Below are positions 47,212 through 61,300 of a stretch of DNA of 64,000 nt, piece by piece. This DNA is from Gnetum montanum (taxonomy: Eukaryota; Streptophyta; Gnetopsida; Gnetales; Gnetaceae). The notes beneath the pieces were generated by a model that saw only the letters and a list, made by a program, of their open reading frames with translations, did not search any database and was not told the DNA's origin. The position numbers were made by a program, and so were the translations under genes. Numbering within the stretch: position 1 is the first letter of the stretch; each line of letters begins with the position of its first letter. The DNA lies in assembly GCA_015680685.1 (NCBI GenBank), contig MNCI01008971.1, positions 242,326 through 306,325 of the forward strand, written 5' to 3'.

Positions 47212-48275
47212 CTACTGATGTGTAATATGATTAGTAGATGATCTTTTGTGAAATAAAAAGAGCTCTTCATTGAACTTTAATTGAGGATTCCAAATAAGCC
47301 TTTGAATATGATTTTGTGTAACATAAGCATTAAAAACCCTACACATAAAAACTTTACTAAGCTTGGAGAATTTTGCAATATCTTGAACAAGTACTAAAAG
47401 GATGTGCTTGAGAAAGATTAGCAAAATTGTAAATAGAAAAATCTCTCAAAACAAAATAACAAAAAAACAATATAAAGAACCTTTGGAATACCTTGAACAT
47501 TAACTCATAAATATTGGTTATTACCATAAACTTTGTGTATCTTAATTGAATGATCTTTAGAATTTTTAATTAAATGATTAATACCATGAGAAGGTCTACC
47601 CCTTGTCTTGGAACACTTATTTCTAATAAAAAAGATATGAAAACCTAGAATAAATATAGTTGAAAATTTTTCTTTTTCCCAAGTTTCAACAAAAACAAAC
47701 AGATCAAAATCATTGAAGAAATGACTAGTATCTAAAGAATAACTTTATCATCTAATGCACCTTCAACGCTAAGCAAACCATATGTAAGAGAAGAAAATCC
47801 TTATTTTTTGGGGATTTGCCCTCTCCTTAATGACTACAACATGTTTATAGTTCAAGTAAGCAAAGTTAACTTGAGCATGAGCTTGTTTAACTTTTTGCTA
47901 TTTTCCTTGCTTTTTTTTTTGCATACTTTTATTTTCATTAGGTATTTATAAATCCAAATCTTCTATCCTTTTAAGATACTTTTATTGTTATAGACCTTAT
48001 ATCTTCCATCTCAATCAGCAAACTTAACAAGAATTTGCTAAGGTTTATCCCACTTAGGACCAAAGTCTATTTGCACTAATAATTGGGTTAGAAGAAACTT
48101 GCATTTGTTTTGTAAAAAAATTTGGCATGACTTGCAAAAGATCTTCACTCAGAATTCCCACAAATACAAAGATTTTGAATCTTGTTATGTTTTTCTTCAT
48201 CTTCCTACATTTTCTCTTAGTAACTATTTCTAAGGTTGAGTAAGCAATTATTATTTTTGATTCAAGGGAATCCAA
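47212..48275 (-). pseudogene. LINE remnant: ORF1-like followed by endonuclease-like
   Basis: Minus strand. From 48275 an ORF1-like protein with DLLQVMPNFFTKQMQV, NPIISANRLWS, then QILVKFAD and YKVYNNKSILKG, the order seen in LINE ORF1 proteins with an 'HRLG' and 'ILVKF' motif. After about 47700 comes text like a LINE AP endonuclease: DLFVFVETW, GFHIFFIRNKC, RGRPSHGINHLIK, and later DIAKFSKLSKVFMC with VFNAY where GDFNA is usual. Several stops. No RT follows; the next sequence is the LTR fragment. Confidence 0.5.
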
Positions 48276-49709
48276 CTTTGACTACACAACATTCACATTA
48301 GTTTGAACTTGAGTTGCTTCAATGTTGATAATGAATTTTTCATTTCAACTCCACAATGGTTGGAGTGGATTGAAGTCTAAAACAATTTGGCTATAAGTAC
48401 ACTCTAATACATATAACCAACATGATATATTAGAAGAATTATATATAAATTGGTGATAATCTTAAGTTTCATATAATTATTGAATATTTTATTTGATCTT
48501 GTAAACAATGCAATTGTGCTCTTTTACCTTAACAATGCATTAACCACTTGAACGACCTATCATGGACTAGGTTTCATTATCATTTAGTGCCTCTATCTTA
48601 ACAACATGAAGGAACACATTAAAATAAATAAATTAATGATTATTTTAAGCTACGTATGATTAAAGAATATTTTATTTGATCTTATAGGCAATGCTTTTGC
48701 GTGCTTGAAAAACCGTAATTGCATGTTTTATTAATGCAGATGATCCAACGAGGGTACTTAGATTTTTTCGAAAATACCATAAATTAAATTAATATCCTGC
48801 ACGTCCCGAACTAATTTTTCCCACAACCTTAAAAACAAATAGGTACCAGCTGCGTCTCTGTCTCTAACTTGAACGGACTCCTTAATAAACCAACCCAAGA
48901 CTGAATCACAGATGCAACATTTCCAACTACGCCAAGAAAATGGAAAATGGAATATCTGGGAGGGTAATCATGCTTGATTGAGAAATGGAAAGCGACTTCG
49001 CAGACACGTCAAATTCTCCATCCAAAGTAGATAACATGCAGGCCCTCCATTTTTACAAAAAGTTTCCCGTACGCCGTGATAAACCGGTGAGTGACATCGT
49101 CGAAAACCGCGGTACTCTATCGAGATCGAGGGAAATGAAAATTATCGGAGGCGAATGTTCTGCGAGCTAATCTCTGTTAAATCGCGCAGGGTTTGACCAG
49201 CGTTTACCTCTGTTTCAACAAGGCAGGCGGTTGCAGCAAAGGCTTGGATTCACACGGTCATGGTCATGGTCATGATGCCGTGCGCGAGTAAAACGGGAGA
49301 AGCGTGAGCGTGACGGATCGTGGATCTGCGAAGATGATTCATCTGTGCGAGCTCGGAAATTTGAGCGTGGCTTGGCCAAGCAAACTTTGGAAACTGCAAA
49401 AAACTAGGGTTGAATGCTACAATGCCGACGGCGACTCCATTGCTCCGTCTTCTAGAATTACCACCACCACCAGTAGCAGCACCAGCGGCGGCAGCAGTAG
49501 CAGCAGCAGCGGAAGAAGTCAGCAATGACGAATTTTCCACGTCAGAGTCGCCCCCGTCGCTTTAGCTGTGCCGAATCTTTTCGAGGTTTTGAATTCTCCG
49601 CAGTGACATGCTTTATTTTGCATATTATAACATAGTTCAATGGCTTCGAGAGCACCAGCGCTGAAAGCGGAACGTAGAACCGCAGCTCCAAGACCACTGG
49701 TGTTCGATT
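48276..49709. other. Upstream region of the host gene
   Basis: AT-rich to about 48900, then of higher GC. I see no clear TATA box. A short plus-strand ORF with ATG at 49422 (MPTATPLLRLLELPP, 47 aa, Ala-rich) could be an upstream ORF; a minus-strand Ala-rich ORF overlaps it. Neither is convincing. Confidence 0.35.
49453..49515. repeat. Trinucleotide (CAC/CAG/GCG) repeat near the host gene start
   Basis: ACCACCACCACCAG then AGCAGCACC, GGCGGCAGC and AGCAGCAGCAGC; gives poly-Ser/Thr, Ala or Ala-like text in different frames. Confidence 0.8.
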
Positions 49710-52700
49710 ATGGCGCTCCTCTGGAAGTGGACATCATCTCTGCGGCTGTCGCTGGCCGAGATTTGGCTTTTGTTCGTATTCGCAACTTTGGCGTCCTTTT
49801 GCGTTGCCGATGTTTCGCCGTCTGCGAATTCCTCCTCCTCCGACTATACGGTCCTGTCGGCCGTGGCGTACCCGAAAATTCAGCTCCGGAAGTACGAGTT
49901 TCGCTACTATGGAGGTAAACGGATTTTGATGATCGGCTTCTGTGCTAGCCTGTTTTCACTTTTCGTCTGTTTAGCGCCGACAAGTGTTCACGGAAAGCGC
50001 AATTCTGTGTTTATTCTGAGAATGGCATATCGTTCGAGCAAGTGAAGTTTAGTTTGTATTTGCGGTAAGTTGAATCTTCTGGCATGTGGCGACGTTGCGT
50101 ACGAGAGAAGCAGCTAGGCGACGTCGCGTACCTTGCTGGATGAAAGTTTTTAACTTTGCAGGAAAAGGCCGGACAATTACTTCCAAAAATTTTAATTTGA
50201 AAAAAGAAGAAGAAGAAAACAGAAGTGCACGTGCGATGCGGTTTTTAATTTACGCAAATTCAGTATCGGTTTGGATCAAATATGGATTTCGTTGTTCTAA
50301 AAGGCGTAGCTCTTACTCAGGAAATACAAAAGACAAATGTTTTTATAGAGTTACGTTAGATTTACGCTCAGAGCGTATCTATTTAATAAGTTAACATTCT
50401 TTTGCAGCGATGATTGTTTTTGCGAAGAATTCAACTAAGATGCCCTAACACATGTGCCAGTCCTAAGAACTTTATATGTTTTGAGAAGCAAAGCACGCAA
50501 CATTCTTGTGATATCTTGGACTTCGGCAAATTGGTGTAGTTGTATATAGCAGTGCATGGGAAGTAAATGGATTTTTTTTTGCTTTTTGGGTCGGAAACCA
50601 CTAAAATCTTTACCAGGCTTGTGAAATGATTTCTAGTTTTTGCATTTACTTGTCCATCATGGAATTTTGAATATTTGACCAGTGCGATTCAAACACGAAG
50701 AGCATCGAAACTTTACACTTGTCATGTTTAGAATTACCCTGTATTAAAATGAAATCGGTTTCTGGGTAAGTTGGTCTCATTGTTAAAGGTAAATTCCTGC
50801 GCGTCTCTATTATTTCATTGGCGTTTCAAGGTTCAGGGGTACATTACAACATCCTCAAAACTAGTCTGGCTTCCATTGGGAATTCCATTACTTATGGAGT
50901 ATGGAATTTGCCCATGGATGCTACGTATGAAGTTTCAATTTTACGTTTTATCTCATTTCGCGTCCCCTCAAACACCAACTGATGGATCTTGCAATATGGT
51001 GCTTTGCATAGTGGCTGAAGTGAAATCTGAGGGATCGCTGTAGTGAACACATCAGATGTTCTTGACCATAATGGCGAATTGGAGCAACAAAAACAAATAA
51101 CTCATTACCGTATAAAGAATTATGCTGAAACGCTCCTTTTGGTACAAGGGAACAGGACTATGCTAAATAAATCAAGGAAGTAATGATGCAATAAATTGTA
51201 ATCCAACGAGAATAATTGTGGAGGAAAACAAAAATGGGTTTTTTTTTTTAAAAAAATTTTACGGGCTTATGGATGACACTTCCAACAATTTCATTAAATC
51301 AATCAATAGATAACATCTTCGATGTTTTTGCAAACCTTTCCTCCACATGCCTCCCAAAATAGGATTAATAAAGCCCTATTTGGTCATCCCTGACTGGCAA
51401 TGGAAGTGAACTTTTGACAATATGTCACGCTTCTTCTATTAGATACTTATGAACCAATGCAAGAATCCTTGAAGTGCTTCAAAATGATTGATAGTTAAAG
51501 AATTTAATTTTGGCTGCTCATCAGTCTGAAGTACATGAAAATGTAAGTATGAACGTATTTTTAGACCACAACTATTAAGGTTTTTTCCATTTGACATAAT
51601 GCGACCAACATGGTTGTATCTTATTATATGCCACTTACAAGCAACCAACCATCCTTTATAATTCCTTTTTAATACATGTTCTTGTTGAATTTAAATTTTT
51701 CCACCTTCACAATGTTACCTTCTTCTCCAATATTTTCATGTTTTAAAAGCAAATATTTAACATGTTATTCTAAAACAAATATGCTCAACAATCATGTTGC
51801 ATCTAACATTGTTATGTCATAAATCACACTGATTTAGATATTCCCAGCTTTTATACAGCATGAACCGCAATATTTTGTACAAAGAAAAATTGGATTTATG
51901 AAGTATCCCATCCACGCACGCAGCCATGCAAATATATATATATCCCTTTTGCACAGGTAGCATGTCAAGGATCTCAGCAAACTTCACATTGCAACAAAGA
52001 TTTCAGTAAAAGCACTTTAGGGAATTCAATACAATTTTTCACTGATACCATACTTTGTATAAAATATTGCCTGGCCTCTCAAAGCATTGGAAACTTTATG
52101 TAATGACTTACTCTCAAGCGTGATTAGTTGATGCTTCAACGTATTTTCGTTTGTCTTAGGATGATGCTTATGTTCCATGGTCTGCAGAGATTGGCCTAGC
52201 TTTTGAGGATAAGTCTGCATTCTTATTAGCTTAGGGTTTGCAATTGAGATTACCAGACCTCATGCCATGTGTCCAGGGATAAAAATTTCAATTTAAAATA
52301 AGGATGATAAAACATGTCTGCATCACATGTGTAAGAAATTTTATGATTCTTGTTTTCACAGCTTAATATGGCAGCTATTGATCATCATTATCATCCTAAC
52401 CTTGTCCCAACTACATGGGGTTGGCTGTGTAACTCCATTTTCACCATTCACATCTGTTAAGAGCCAAGTTAAATTTAATAACAAATCTTGGATATCTTTT
52501 TCTATTCTTGCATACCAGATATGTTAATGTCTACCTCTTTGTTGTTTTTCTTCTACCATAAAGCAGCCTCTTCTAACAAGTGCGGTCTTTGGTCTCTCTG
52601 TACATTAATATGATGGCAATTAAAAGAGGTTTATTGTGCATGCCAGAAAGGAAATTATATAATATTGAAGTCTAATAGAAGTAAAAGCAAAAATTCAATT

Positions 52701-55290
52701 TTAATGATGTATCAGAAGTATCTTTACTATCTAGAATTGATTTCTCACATACCTATTTCAACCTGCTAATGCTTCTGCTGATTCCTAAGCTTCTTTTCCC
52801 CTTTATAGATTCCAACTATGGATATGAGTTCCATCCACAGATTGATATCAAGAAATCAATCTAGCATTGGTGTCTTTGATGTACAGTTTGCAATGTTGGT
52901 TTAGGTTGCTTTCTTATGACTTTGCCAGATTAGTGACAGCAAAGTGATAACAGTACAAAAGATCTTTTTGAGGTTGCTATTAGATGGTTACTTCTTAAAA
53001 GGGTATCAGAAAATTGTTCTCCAAAAATAATATTTAAAAGTAAATTTCTACATCAGCTATGTTGGAAATTATCATTAAATTTGCTGTCCTTTTTTCTGAA
53101 GATTGATTTACAATGAGACTTAATGGGTTCAACTATTTTTGATGTATTTATTTCTTTGTTTTTTTCATGTAGTACTCAAAGTAACATTATTGGCTTTAGA
53201 TTGTGGTTTGAATATCTGTGAAGTTTCCTTAATGATTCAATTGGATTGATGTTGTAGTCAGGTTGCTATGTAGTCTTAAACCTTTGCTTCCCTTTTGATC
53301 CATTTTAATGAATAAATTTCAATAATTACCCACAATTAACAATTTGTGGTTAAAACCAATGTGTTTGCTTAATCTTCCAGAAAATAGAAAATAATAGTAT
53401 AAATATGTAAAAATAATAAGACATTGCATCCCAACTTACATATTATTAAATTATCTATTAAGTTGTTTGTTAAGGTAGTCTACGTTTTGAGGTCTATATT
53501 TAAATGATGATACTGCACAGATGCCGTACTTGTTGGTTCTGTTTTTTCTAGAACTGCAAGGTCTTGACCAACTTTTGGAAAACAATACTATAATTTGTAA
53601 AAAATAATAGGACCTGACATTCAAACATACATAGTATTAAATTATCTTTTAAGTTTTTTTTAAAGGAGTTTACGCTTTTTCTAGATTTAAGCAATGATAC
53701 TACATAGATGTCATATTAATTGATTCTTTACGCTTTCTAGAACTCCAAGTTCTTGACCAATTTTCAACAGTGTATTTGTAATTTCCTATGTGAGAGGTGT
53801 ACATTAGTCATAATCATGAATTTTGATATTATTATGTATAGGTATAAGTGGTAGAAATCATGGCTTGAGAATAACAACAGAGGTGGAATATTCATATGAA
53901 TGTAAATGCTATTTAACGATGTTTATTACAGTTTTTTATTTTCAAAACCATACCCACATTTTAAGGTAAGTGTGGAAAATTTGAACTGTGTGTGTATTGG
54001 GTTCTAAGGCCTCTAAATGTATATCACATATTTGAGAGTGTTTGTAATTTGATGTTTTTCATTACCATTTTCTCAATGCTGCTGGCTTGACTTATTTTCA
54101 TATTTCCAATGTATGATTGGATCTCGATTATGTAGCTGCATACACTTAATTATTTACCTCAAAACGTAGGCTAAAAATGTACAGACGTGTAAAAGTTTTT
54201 CAAATTCCATGCTGAACTTCAGCTACCTAAGACTATTTTTTAAAGTGGCATGTGAAAATATTTGGTCCAGTTTGGGATTTCCGGGTTTCCATGTGGCTAA
54301 TTCATTGGTTAAGGCTTGTGATTTGTGAGGTAAAACTTGCATTCTTGATTTGAATGGGCTATGCTGAGACACATCAGTATTCTGTGAATTAAGAATGTAA
54401 TATTCACGGTCTGACAATCCCTACTGTTCTACTTCAGTATATCTTTTTTATATTTTTGGTGTTCACGTACTAATTTTTCTCTTAATTAGAGCTAGGTTTT
54501 AATTCAATAGTCACGTACTAAAAAGCTAAATCTAATTTGAGACTCTGCTTCAGTATCTCCTAAAACATTGGAAATCCAGCTTCTACATTGGATGCAATTC
54601 TTACCTTAGTGAATTGTGAATTAAATACAGGACCTGTGTTTTGCAAGAACATGAGTTTTAGCTATTTTTCTATATTTAGACCAGTGGCTTGAGTTTTCCT
54701 AGTGTTTATTGAATTCTAAATGATGACACATCTCGCTGAATTTGTTTGACTGACAAACTGTGACTTACAACTTGTTTCTGCTTGCAAAAGGAAGCTGATT
54801 TAATGCATTAGAGCATTAGTTAGAGGTGGTTTTAGTGTTGCCAGAAATTGTTAAATTTATTCTAATTTTGTCAACTGTAGACACCAAATTGCAGATTAAA
54901 TTTTATAATACATTAAGCTTTCAGTCTGCTGTATATTATCAACTGAAAGAATGGGAAAAGCAAACACAAATCATCAATTGTTCATTAGTCTTGAAGAAAA
55001 TCATTCTGTGATTTGGTACTATCACACTAAAAATTAAGTTCGCTTTTGTACTAGGCATGTTAACTGACATTAAAAATACGGTAAAGCTTTTAATGAGAAA
55101 TCTAAACCAAACTTGATCTGAAAAAGGCACGATTATTTTTAAACATTTAATAAATTTTCTTAGCAGAGGAAATGTTTCAGTGTTAAAAAAAAAGCAAATC
55201 AGTAGACCAGAGGTTTATATAGTGCTAAGTTATTTTTTATGTGGTAAGTAATTGGTCTATCAGTTATAACATACAATGATATTTCACTAA

Positions 55291-55335
<45 letters not shown>

Positions 55336-58300
55336 CCCGTTTTGTTTCCTTTNCAGATGGTGGATCTGTAAGTATTTATTACTTCTCCTATTTTGTTCAA
55401 TTTCCATCAGGAATCATTCATAGGAATATGTAACTGATACATGATGGAATTGACTTTTTTAAAACATGCAACAATTATAAAATTTCTGTCTGATGCTATC
55501 GTGATGTGTGTGCATTGATTGTCTTGTTTGTGATTGAATTTAAACATGTGTAGATGGTGGGCTTACTAACATAAAATTACAACTATCTAATTCTGAAAAT
55601 TCATCTCCTAAACCTTTAAGCAATGGATTACAGGCACTAACATACTAACCTTTTTAGAAGATTCAGTAGCCAATATGCGAGAATAGAATAAATTTTAAAA
55701 TAGGGTCACGAACTAGATTAATACATTTATATTCTTTAGTTTATGAACTGTTGGAAACCACAAGTCAGAACTTTTATAGACATGCTTTTATTCTTATTCA
55801 TATGCCTTTCGTTTTCTTTTTGTAATTCAGAAATTCTCTGAAGGTGAGGCAATTCTAGTCTCAAAATGTGGATCTACTCTTGTTGTAACTTATTAGTTTC
55901 AATAATTTTTAGAAGGTGGTGAAAAATTTCAGTAAATTGACAGTGGAGAGGGAGAGTTAGATCAAGAGGAAGCAAAAGTGACATTATTAATTGTTTTAGA
56001 CGATGCAGCAGCAAATATGTAAGAGTAAAGATATATTTCAAAAGAGGCTTACTGAACCAGATCAGTAATGAATTGTTTTATTTTGTACAGAATATGAAGG
56101 GTTAGAAACCACTTGCTATCACCTTTTATTGAAATGCATAAAATTCTCTAACTATCCCTTTCATTATCTTGTTGTAAATTAAAAATTTTCTGAAATGAGG
56201 AAGTTCAATTCTCTAATTGCTATATTTACACTTATTGTGATTTTTTTCAATATTTTCAATAAATTTCTAACTTCTTCAAAATTGATAGTTATATATACAA
56301 TTCAAGAATGAATAGTTTATACAGCATGAAATTTGACACTAGAAATGCTGAATTTTAGTGAAAATGGTTGATTGACCGATAAAACTGAAACTGCGTGAGC
56401 GATACATGATTGCAGATGCAAGAAAGTGCAATATTGATTGCTGAGTAAAATAAAAAAAATTTATAGAATCGAGTTCTTATAAGAAATGTTTAATTGTTTA
56501 TAACTGCAGCATCATGTATCAGCCATGAAAACTAATATGTAAATAGCGTAATATAATAAGTAAAGTACATCAGCTAGATTTCCTTGCTAATATGTATCAG
56601 CCAGATTTCCTTGTTAATAACGGTGCATGTTGCTTGTATATTTCAGGTTTATTGAAGGTAAATTGGAATATTAACGGTTTACTTTTGAAAGTTCAATATA
56701 GTTTGCCAAGTGTATTTTGGAATTCTTTTTTTAAACATGCATATGGTGACCCAAATGGGATCTTAATTCACTTTATGATAAAAGAGACAGAATGATGTTG
56801 GTCTTTGAGCCATTTCTCAAACAAAGATACGATTGAACTTGCTGTAATTTTTTAGTGCATGTTTGCCCTTTGTGATCTGAATAGATATCTTGTTTCTATG
56901 TTACAGTAATTGGTTGTCTGATAGATTGGAGCCTCCAGCAATAATGATCCCAAAGTCTTTTGCACTAAATATTATAGTTGAACATTATCTGAATAAATTT
57001 ATGATATCATTGTCGCACAGACTGCTCAACCTTAAGATTTTTCTAAGTTGATAGTGAAGACCACTTAAGTATTCCAATTGAGGTTTCGTTGGTTTGCAAA
57101 TTTAGTTGTTATATTAAAACTCAATTGATGGTGCAATTTATTCTTGCAGAAAAAGGGGAATTCACTCAGCGGTTTGCATGATGCCAGTCCACTCTTGTGC
57201 ATACGTTCTGGAGCTATTCCTCTTCCTCAGCCATTAGGTTAAGTTTTCTGAGGAAGTCCTTATTCTGTTCAAAATTTAGTATTGGTAAAACTGATAATGC
57301 ATTTGTTGTTTTTCACTATTTAATTATAGATTGTACTTGAGTTTTCACTTGGCTAGCAAGGCAGGAATCTACATTTTCATTTAAACAGCAAACAAAGATA
57401 ATTTGATGATTAAGTAGTTAGAGAATAAACTTATCTGTTAATTGTTTCTACGGAATTGAATAAGTTGATTGACAGTGAAAGCAACAGTAAAACTTGAGGG
57501 GGTGCATGACAGCAGGGAAAGTGGTGATGATTGAACTTAGTCCTTTGTTGACTTCTAGATATGCATGATACGACACGTTTCCTTTAATATATGTCACATT
57601 AATATAGGACCATATCACGTTTGTGCAGTTTTTAAACTGTAGAATTTTTTTTTAACTCGTTAAGTTTTGGTTGCATGTCTTCTATGCTGCATTTCTTGTT
57701 TCCAAATTTACTTGACTGAAGTATGTGTTACTTGTTGGTGTTTTGGTCGTATATGTCAGCGAGCAAAGAACTTTGAGGTCTTTGTAGTCCATCTTAAATT
57801 GGCATTTGGTAATATCATATTATGAATCACCCAAGAAATTTATATGTACAGGTTGCAGATTTTTGTCATTCTCTTCCTATCACGACTGCTAATGCAAACC
57901 TTGTGTGGTCATATTCATGCAGTGGAAGTGGATATAAAGTCAAACATATTTGTAAAATACAATGACAATGCAACAAACATGGGACAATGTACATGGCTTC
58001 CAGCAAATGTTCAGATCAATGTTTCACATGAACAGGTTACTGGGGTTTCCATGGCAATGCTCATTCAATTCATTGTATTTCACATTCAAATATATTTTAT
58101 TTAATTTCTTGCAATAGTTAGACAGTTTGGTGATAAATTACTGACTCTGGGATGGCGGATCCAGAATTGGATCGGCCTCAGATTGCAATTTTTAATTTTT
58201 TAAAAAAGAATTTGTTGCAATATTTTAATCTGCCAAGTTTATATTATTAATCAGCTAAATCGATAAGAAAATTGTGAACAGCAATGGAGAATCGAAGAAG

Positions 58301-61300
58301 AGCAGATATAAGGCCAATTTTTATTTTATTTCTTTGTTTTCCTTTATGATTTAAGGTCTGAATTTGTTCCAGCTTTTGTCACTTTTTAATGATCAGTCAG
58401 TCATATATAAAAACCGGTATCAGTTATGGAAAATCATACATAATTACAACTTCTTTCAAGGTATGCACATCCATACATAGTCAGTCATGTAGAAGGCCAA
58501 AATGTATAGAAGCACAGGAACTTCAAATCAGTGCCTGTGGGGTGGCTTCCCTCAACACTACTTTGGGAGCGTTAATCCGTTACTAACCGTCCATAGGAAT
58601 TGCTTCCGATTCCCTTGCACTACAAAAAATCGAGGTTTTTTTCATGGATGTTGATAAGATCTGGCGTATTTCTTTAGGATAAGAGCACTATAGTTCATTG
58701 TTACCAACTGTTGTTCACAGAGGATCCGCTCAGCAATGTTTTCTTTCTTTCTTTTTCTAAAATTCATTGATGGCAGTTTTATTTATTAGCAGCCATTTAA
58801 GGAATATCATAAAGCATTTTTTTAAAAAAAAACTTGATTGCTGAAATAAAATAGAAAATATTTGCATATTCATTTTTCTCAACCATTTCAGCTTGCATAT
58901 TGAAGCATATCTTCTTACCCAGCCAATATCAACGTTTATTAATGTTGCAATCAATTTTTCAGATCACGATATAAATGTCATCACCAAACTACACAACCTT
59001 ACAACACAACACACACAAACACTTTGACAATTATCAAACAAAGCCCAAGAAAAGTGGATCATTCCAGAATCTCCATTAGTTATTATTATTAAGCCATGTT
59101 CAATTTTTGATACAGAACTAATTTCTACTTAATTTTCTATGGAGAGCACACCATTCCTAGTTAGCCAAGAAGAAAATACAAAGAAAAAAAACTTTAGAAC
59201 ATTCTAAATTGAATCGAAGTTATTTATTGAAATGTTTTTTTAAAAAAAAAATTATTATGTTCATGAGAACATGAGACCCTAGGGATCTATTAAACACAAG
59301 TCAGTTTCAGCCATTTCTTTTTCACAATTTCCGTATTTAACCTGCTGGGATCGAACCTGTAACCTGTATAATGCAAGTAACAAGTCTTCCTAGGAAGTTA
59401 GTCCCCATTGATTGTTCAATGAATAGACAATGGATTTATTTATATGTAAATCAGATAATGTAAATTTTTTCCCAAAAATATGAACTGCACGAGTCACTTC
59501 TTTTCTGCTTATCCAAATCACAAAGTACAATTCTTGCTTAATGTTGTATATTTTTGTTTTGTTTTGTTTGAAGAGAACCTCAACATGCGTTTGTTTAGTT
59601 TGAAGCATATTAACAAAGAGACTGGCAGTACGTTTGTTTATGGTTGCAGCTTATGTTTTGTATTAATATTTCATGTCTTATTATTTTTGTTTCTGAAACT
59701 GCAGGTTTCTTCGTCTGTTCTTTTCTTGGGAATCTTCAATGGCATAGGTCCCGAGCGCACACAATCAAAAATGGCAAGTATTTTAGACCATTGTTATCGT
59801 AATGATGAATTTTATAGGAGTTTGCCATCACTATAGATAATATAAACTAAGATTCACATGACTTGATGTTGCTTTTTCCCCCTTTGATTAATATTCTGCT
59901 TGGCTTGACTCTGACATTTTCAATTAACATTTCAAATTAACTCTTTTGTTTTGCTTTTAACAGATACGAAGAGGTTCAAGTTCAACTTTAAGTATTGAGA
60001 TTACTGTCTTTGGTTGCAAAAATTCATTTCTCAATGGACCATTTTGTAACGTTTCAACCACTCCTCTTGTGTGCTCTAATAGCAGTGTGGAGCAAAATCA
60101 GAGAAAGCTAATCAGCAAAGGAGTAAATGTATTTGAATATGAAAAATTTAGAAATGTTCATGCTTTAACAAAATATGGAATCCATAGTATTTCTGGCAAT
60201 GTTTCAAGAGTTTTTTGGTCAAGTAAGAGTAAGCATGCATACAAGTATACATGGCTCAGAAATTGCCCTTTCAAAGGTCTTGCATACGGCAGAAACCAAC
60301 TTCAATTTATCTGAAACTCAAGACTATATGTTAACATGTGACCATTTTAATGGTAACCTTTGTATAAAAAATGGGGAATGGAATTATTATTCGTTGAAAG
60401 TTTTAGATATAAGTTCAGTATTGGAACTTTCTGCACAGTACATGAGCACCAATTCTAATGAAGGCAAAACTCAGGATTTGGAAGTGCTAGTTTATGTGAG
60501 ATACAATGCATTTCCACAAAAAGAATTATATGATTATTTGGTAGCAGCAGGGCAAGATGCACTAATTATTCCTTCTCCAAGGATTGGATTGTGGTATATT
60601 GGTGTATATGCTTTTAAATTGGCAAATAGATCAGCAAATGGAAGTTTTCAGGAGAGCGAAATGATGGCTTGTGTTCAGTTATTGTGGAAGATGTATATTT
60701 GTCCCAATGGAATGGGCGGTGACAATTGCAAGTGGAACATCTACAAACTTGAGGTATGATTTGATATTCAACACACTTACAAAGAAGCTCCTTATGATTG
60801 AGCTCATATGTTACACGCTTCTTTGTGTTCTTTTCAAGAAAATATTCATGAAATTTTTACGTGAATAATTTGTTGGTCTTACACTATCTGTTCATTTTGA
60901 TCTAGTTATTGCAAGATTGCTTCCCATTTTTATTCAAGTCCGTTGTTTGAATTTTCATTTGATACCATTACTGCATTTTGAGATAATATTAGAGTTAACG
61001 GTTGGTGACTTGCGTATTTATATCATCAGCGAATAAAAATATCAGGGGCCCAGCTCCCTTTCGAATCTTTTTATGCACCAATGGCCCAAGGAGAATTAGT
61101 TAAATCCGGAAGTTTTCCATTGGAGCAATTTCTTAGCAATTCTTCTGGGTGGAATGGTATGAAGGAGAAATGGACATTTTTTATTGTTGAAGCTCCTCTT
61201 GGAGCTGCTGGGGGAGTCATGTCCTTGCAAATTACTTCATTTGCAGGGACATCCTTTCAGCTGTACGCAAAGTTTGGTAGTTTGCCAACTCTTTATGAAT

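Noticed and set aside
49250-49540. Minus-strand Ala-rich ORF upstream of the host gene
   Set aside because: Ala/Gly run comes from the trinucleotide repeat; the rest has no recognisable domain and no splice continuation was found.
54240-54420. A tRNA-like stretch that might be another SINE (minus and plus read)
   Set aside because: Only loose A-box and B-box similarity and no body shared with the two SINE copies at 59253 and 63588.
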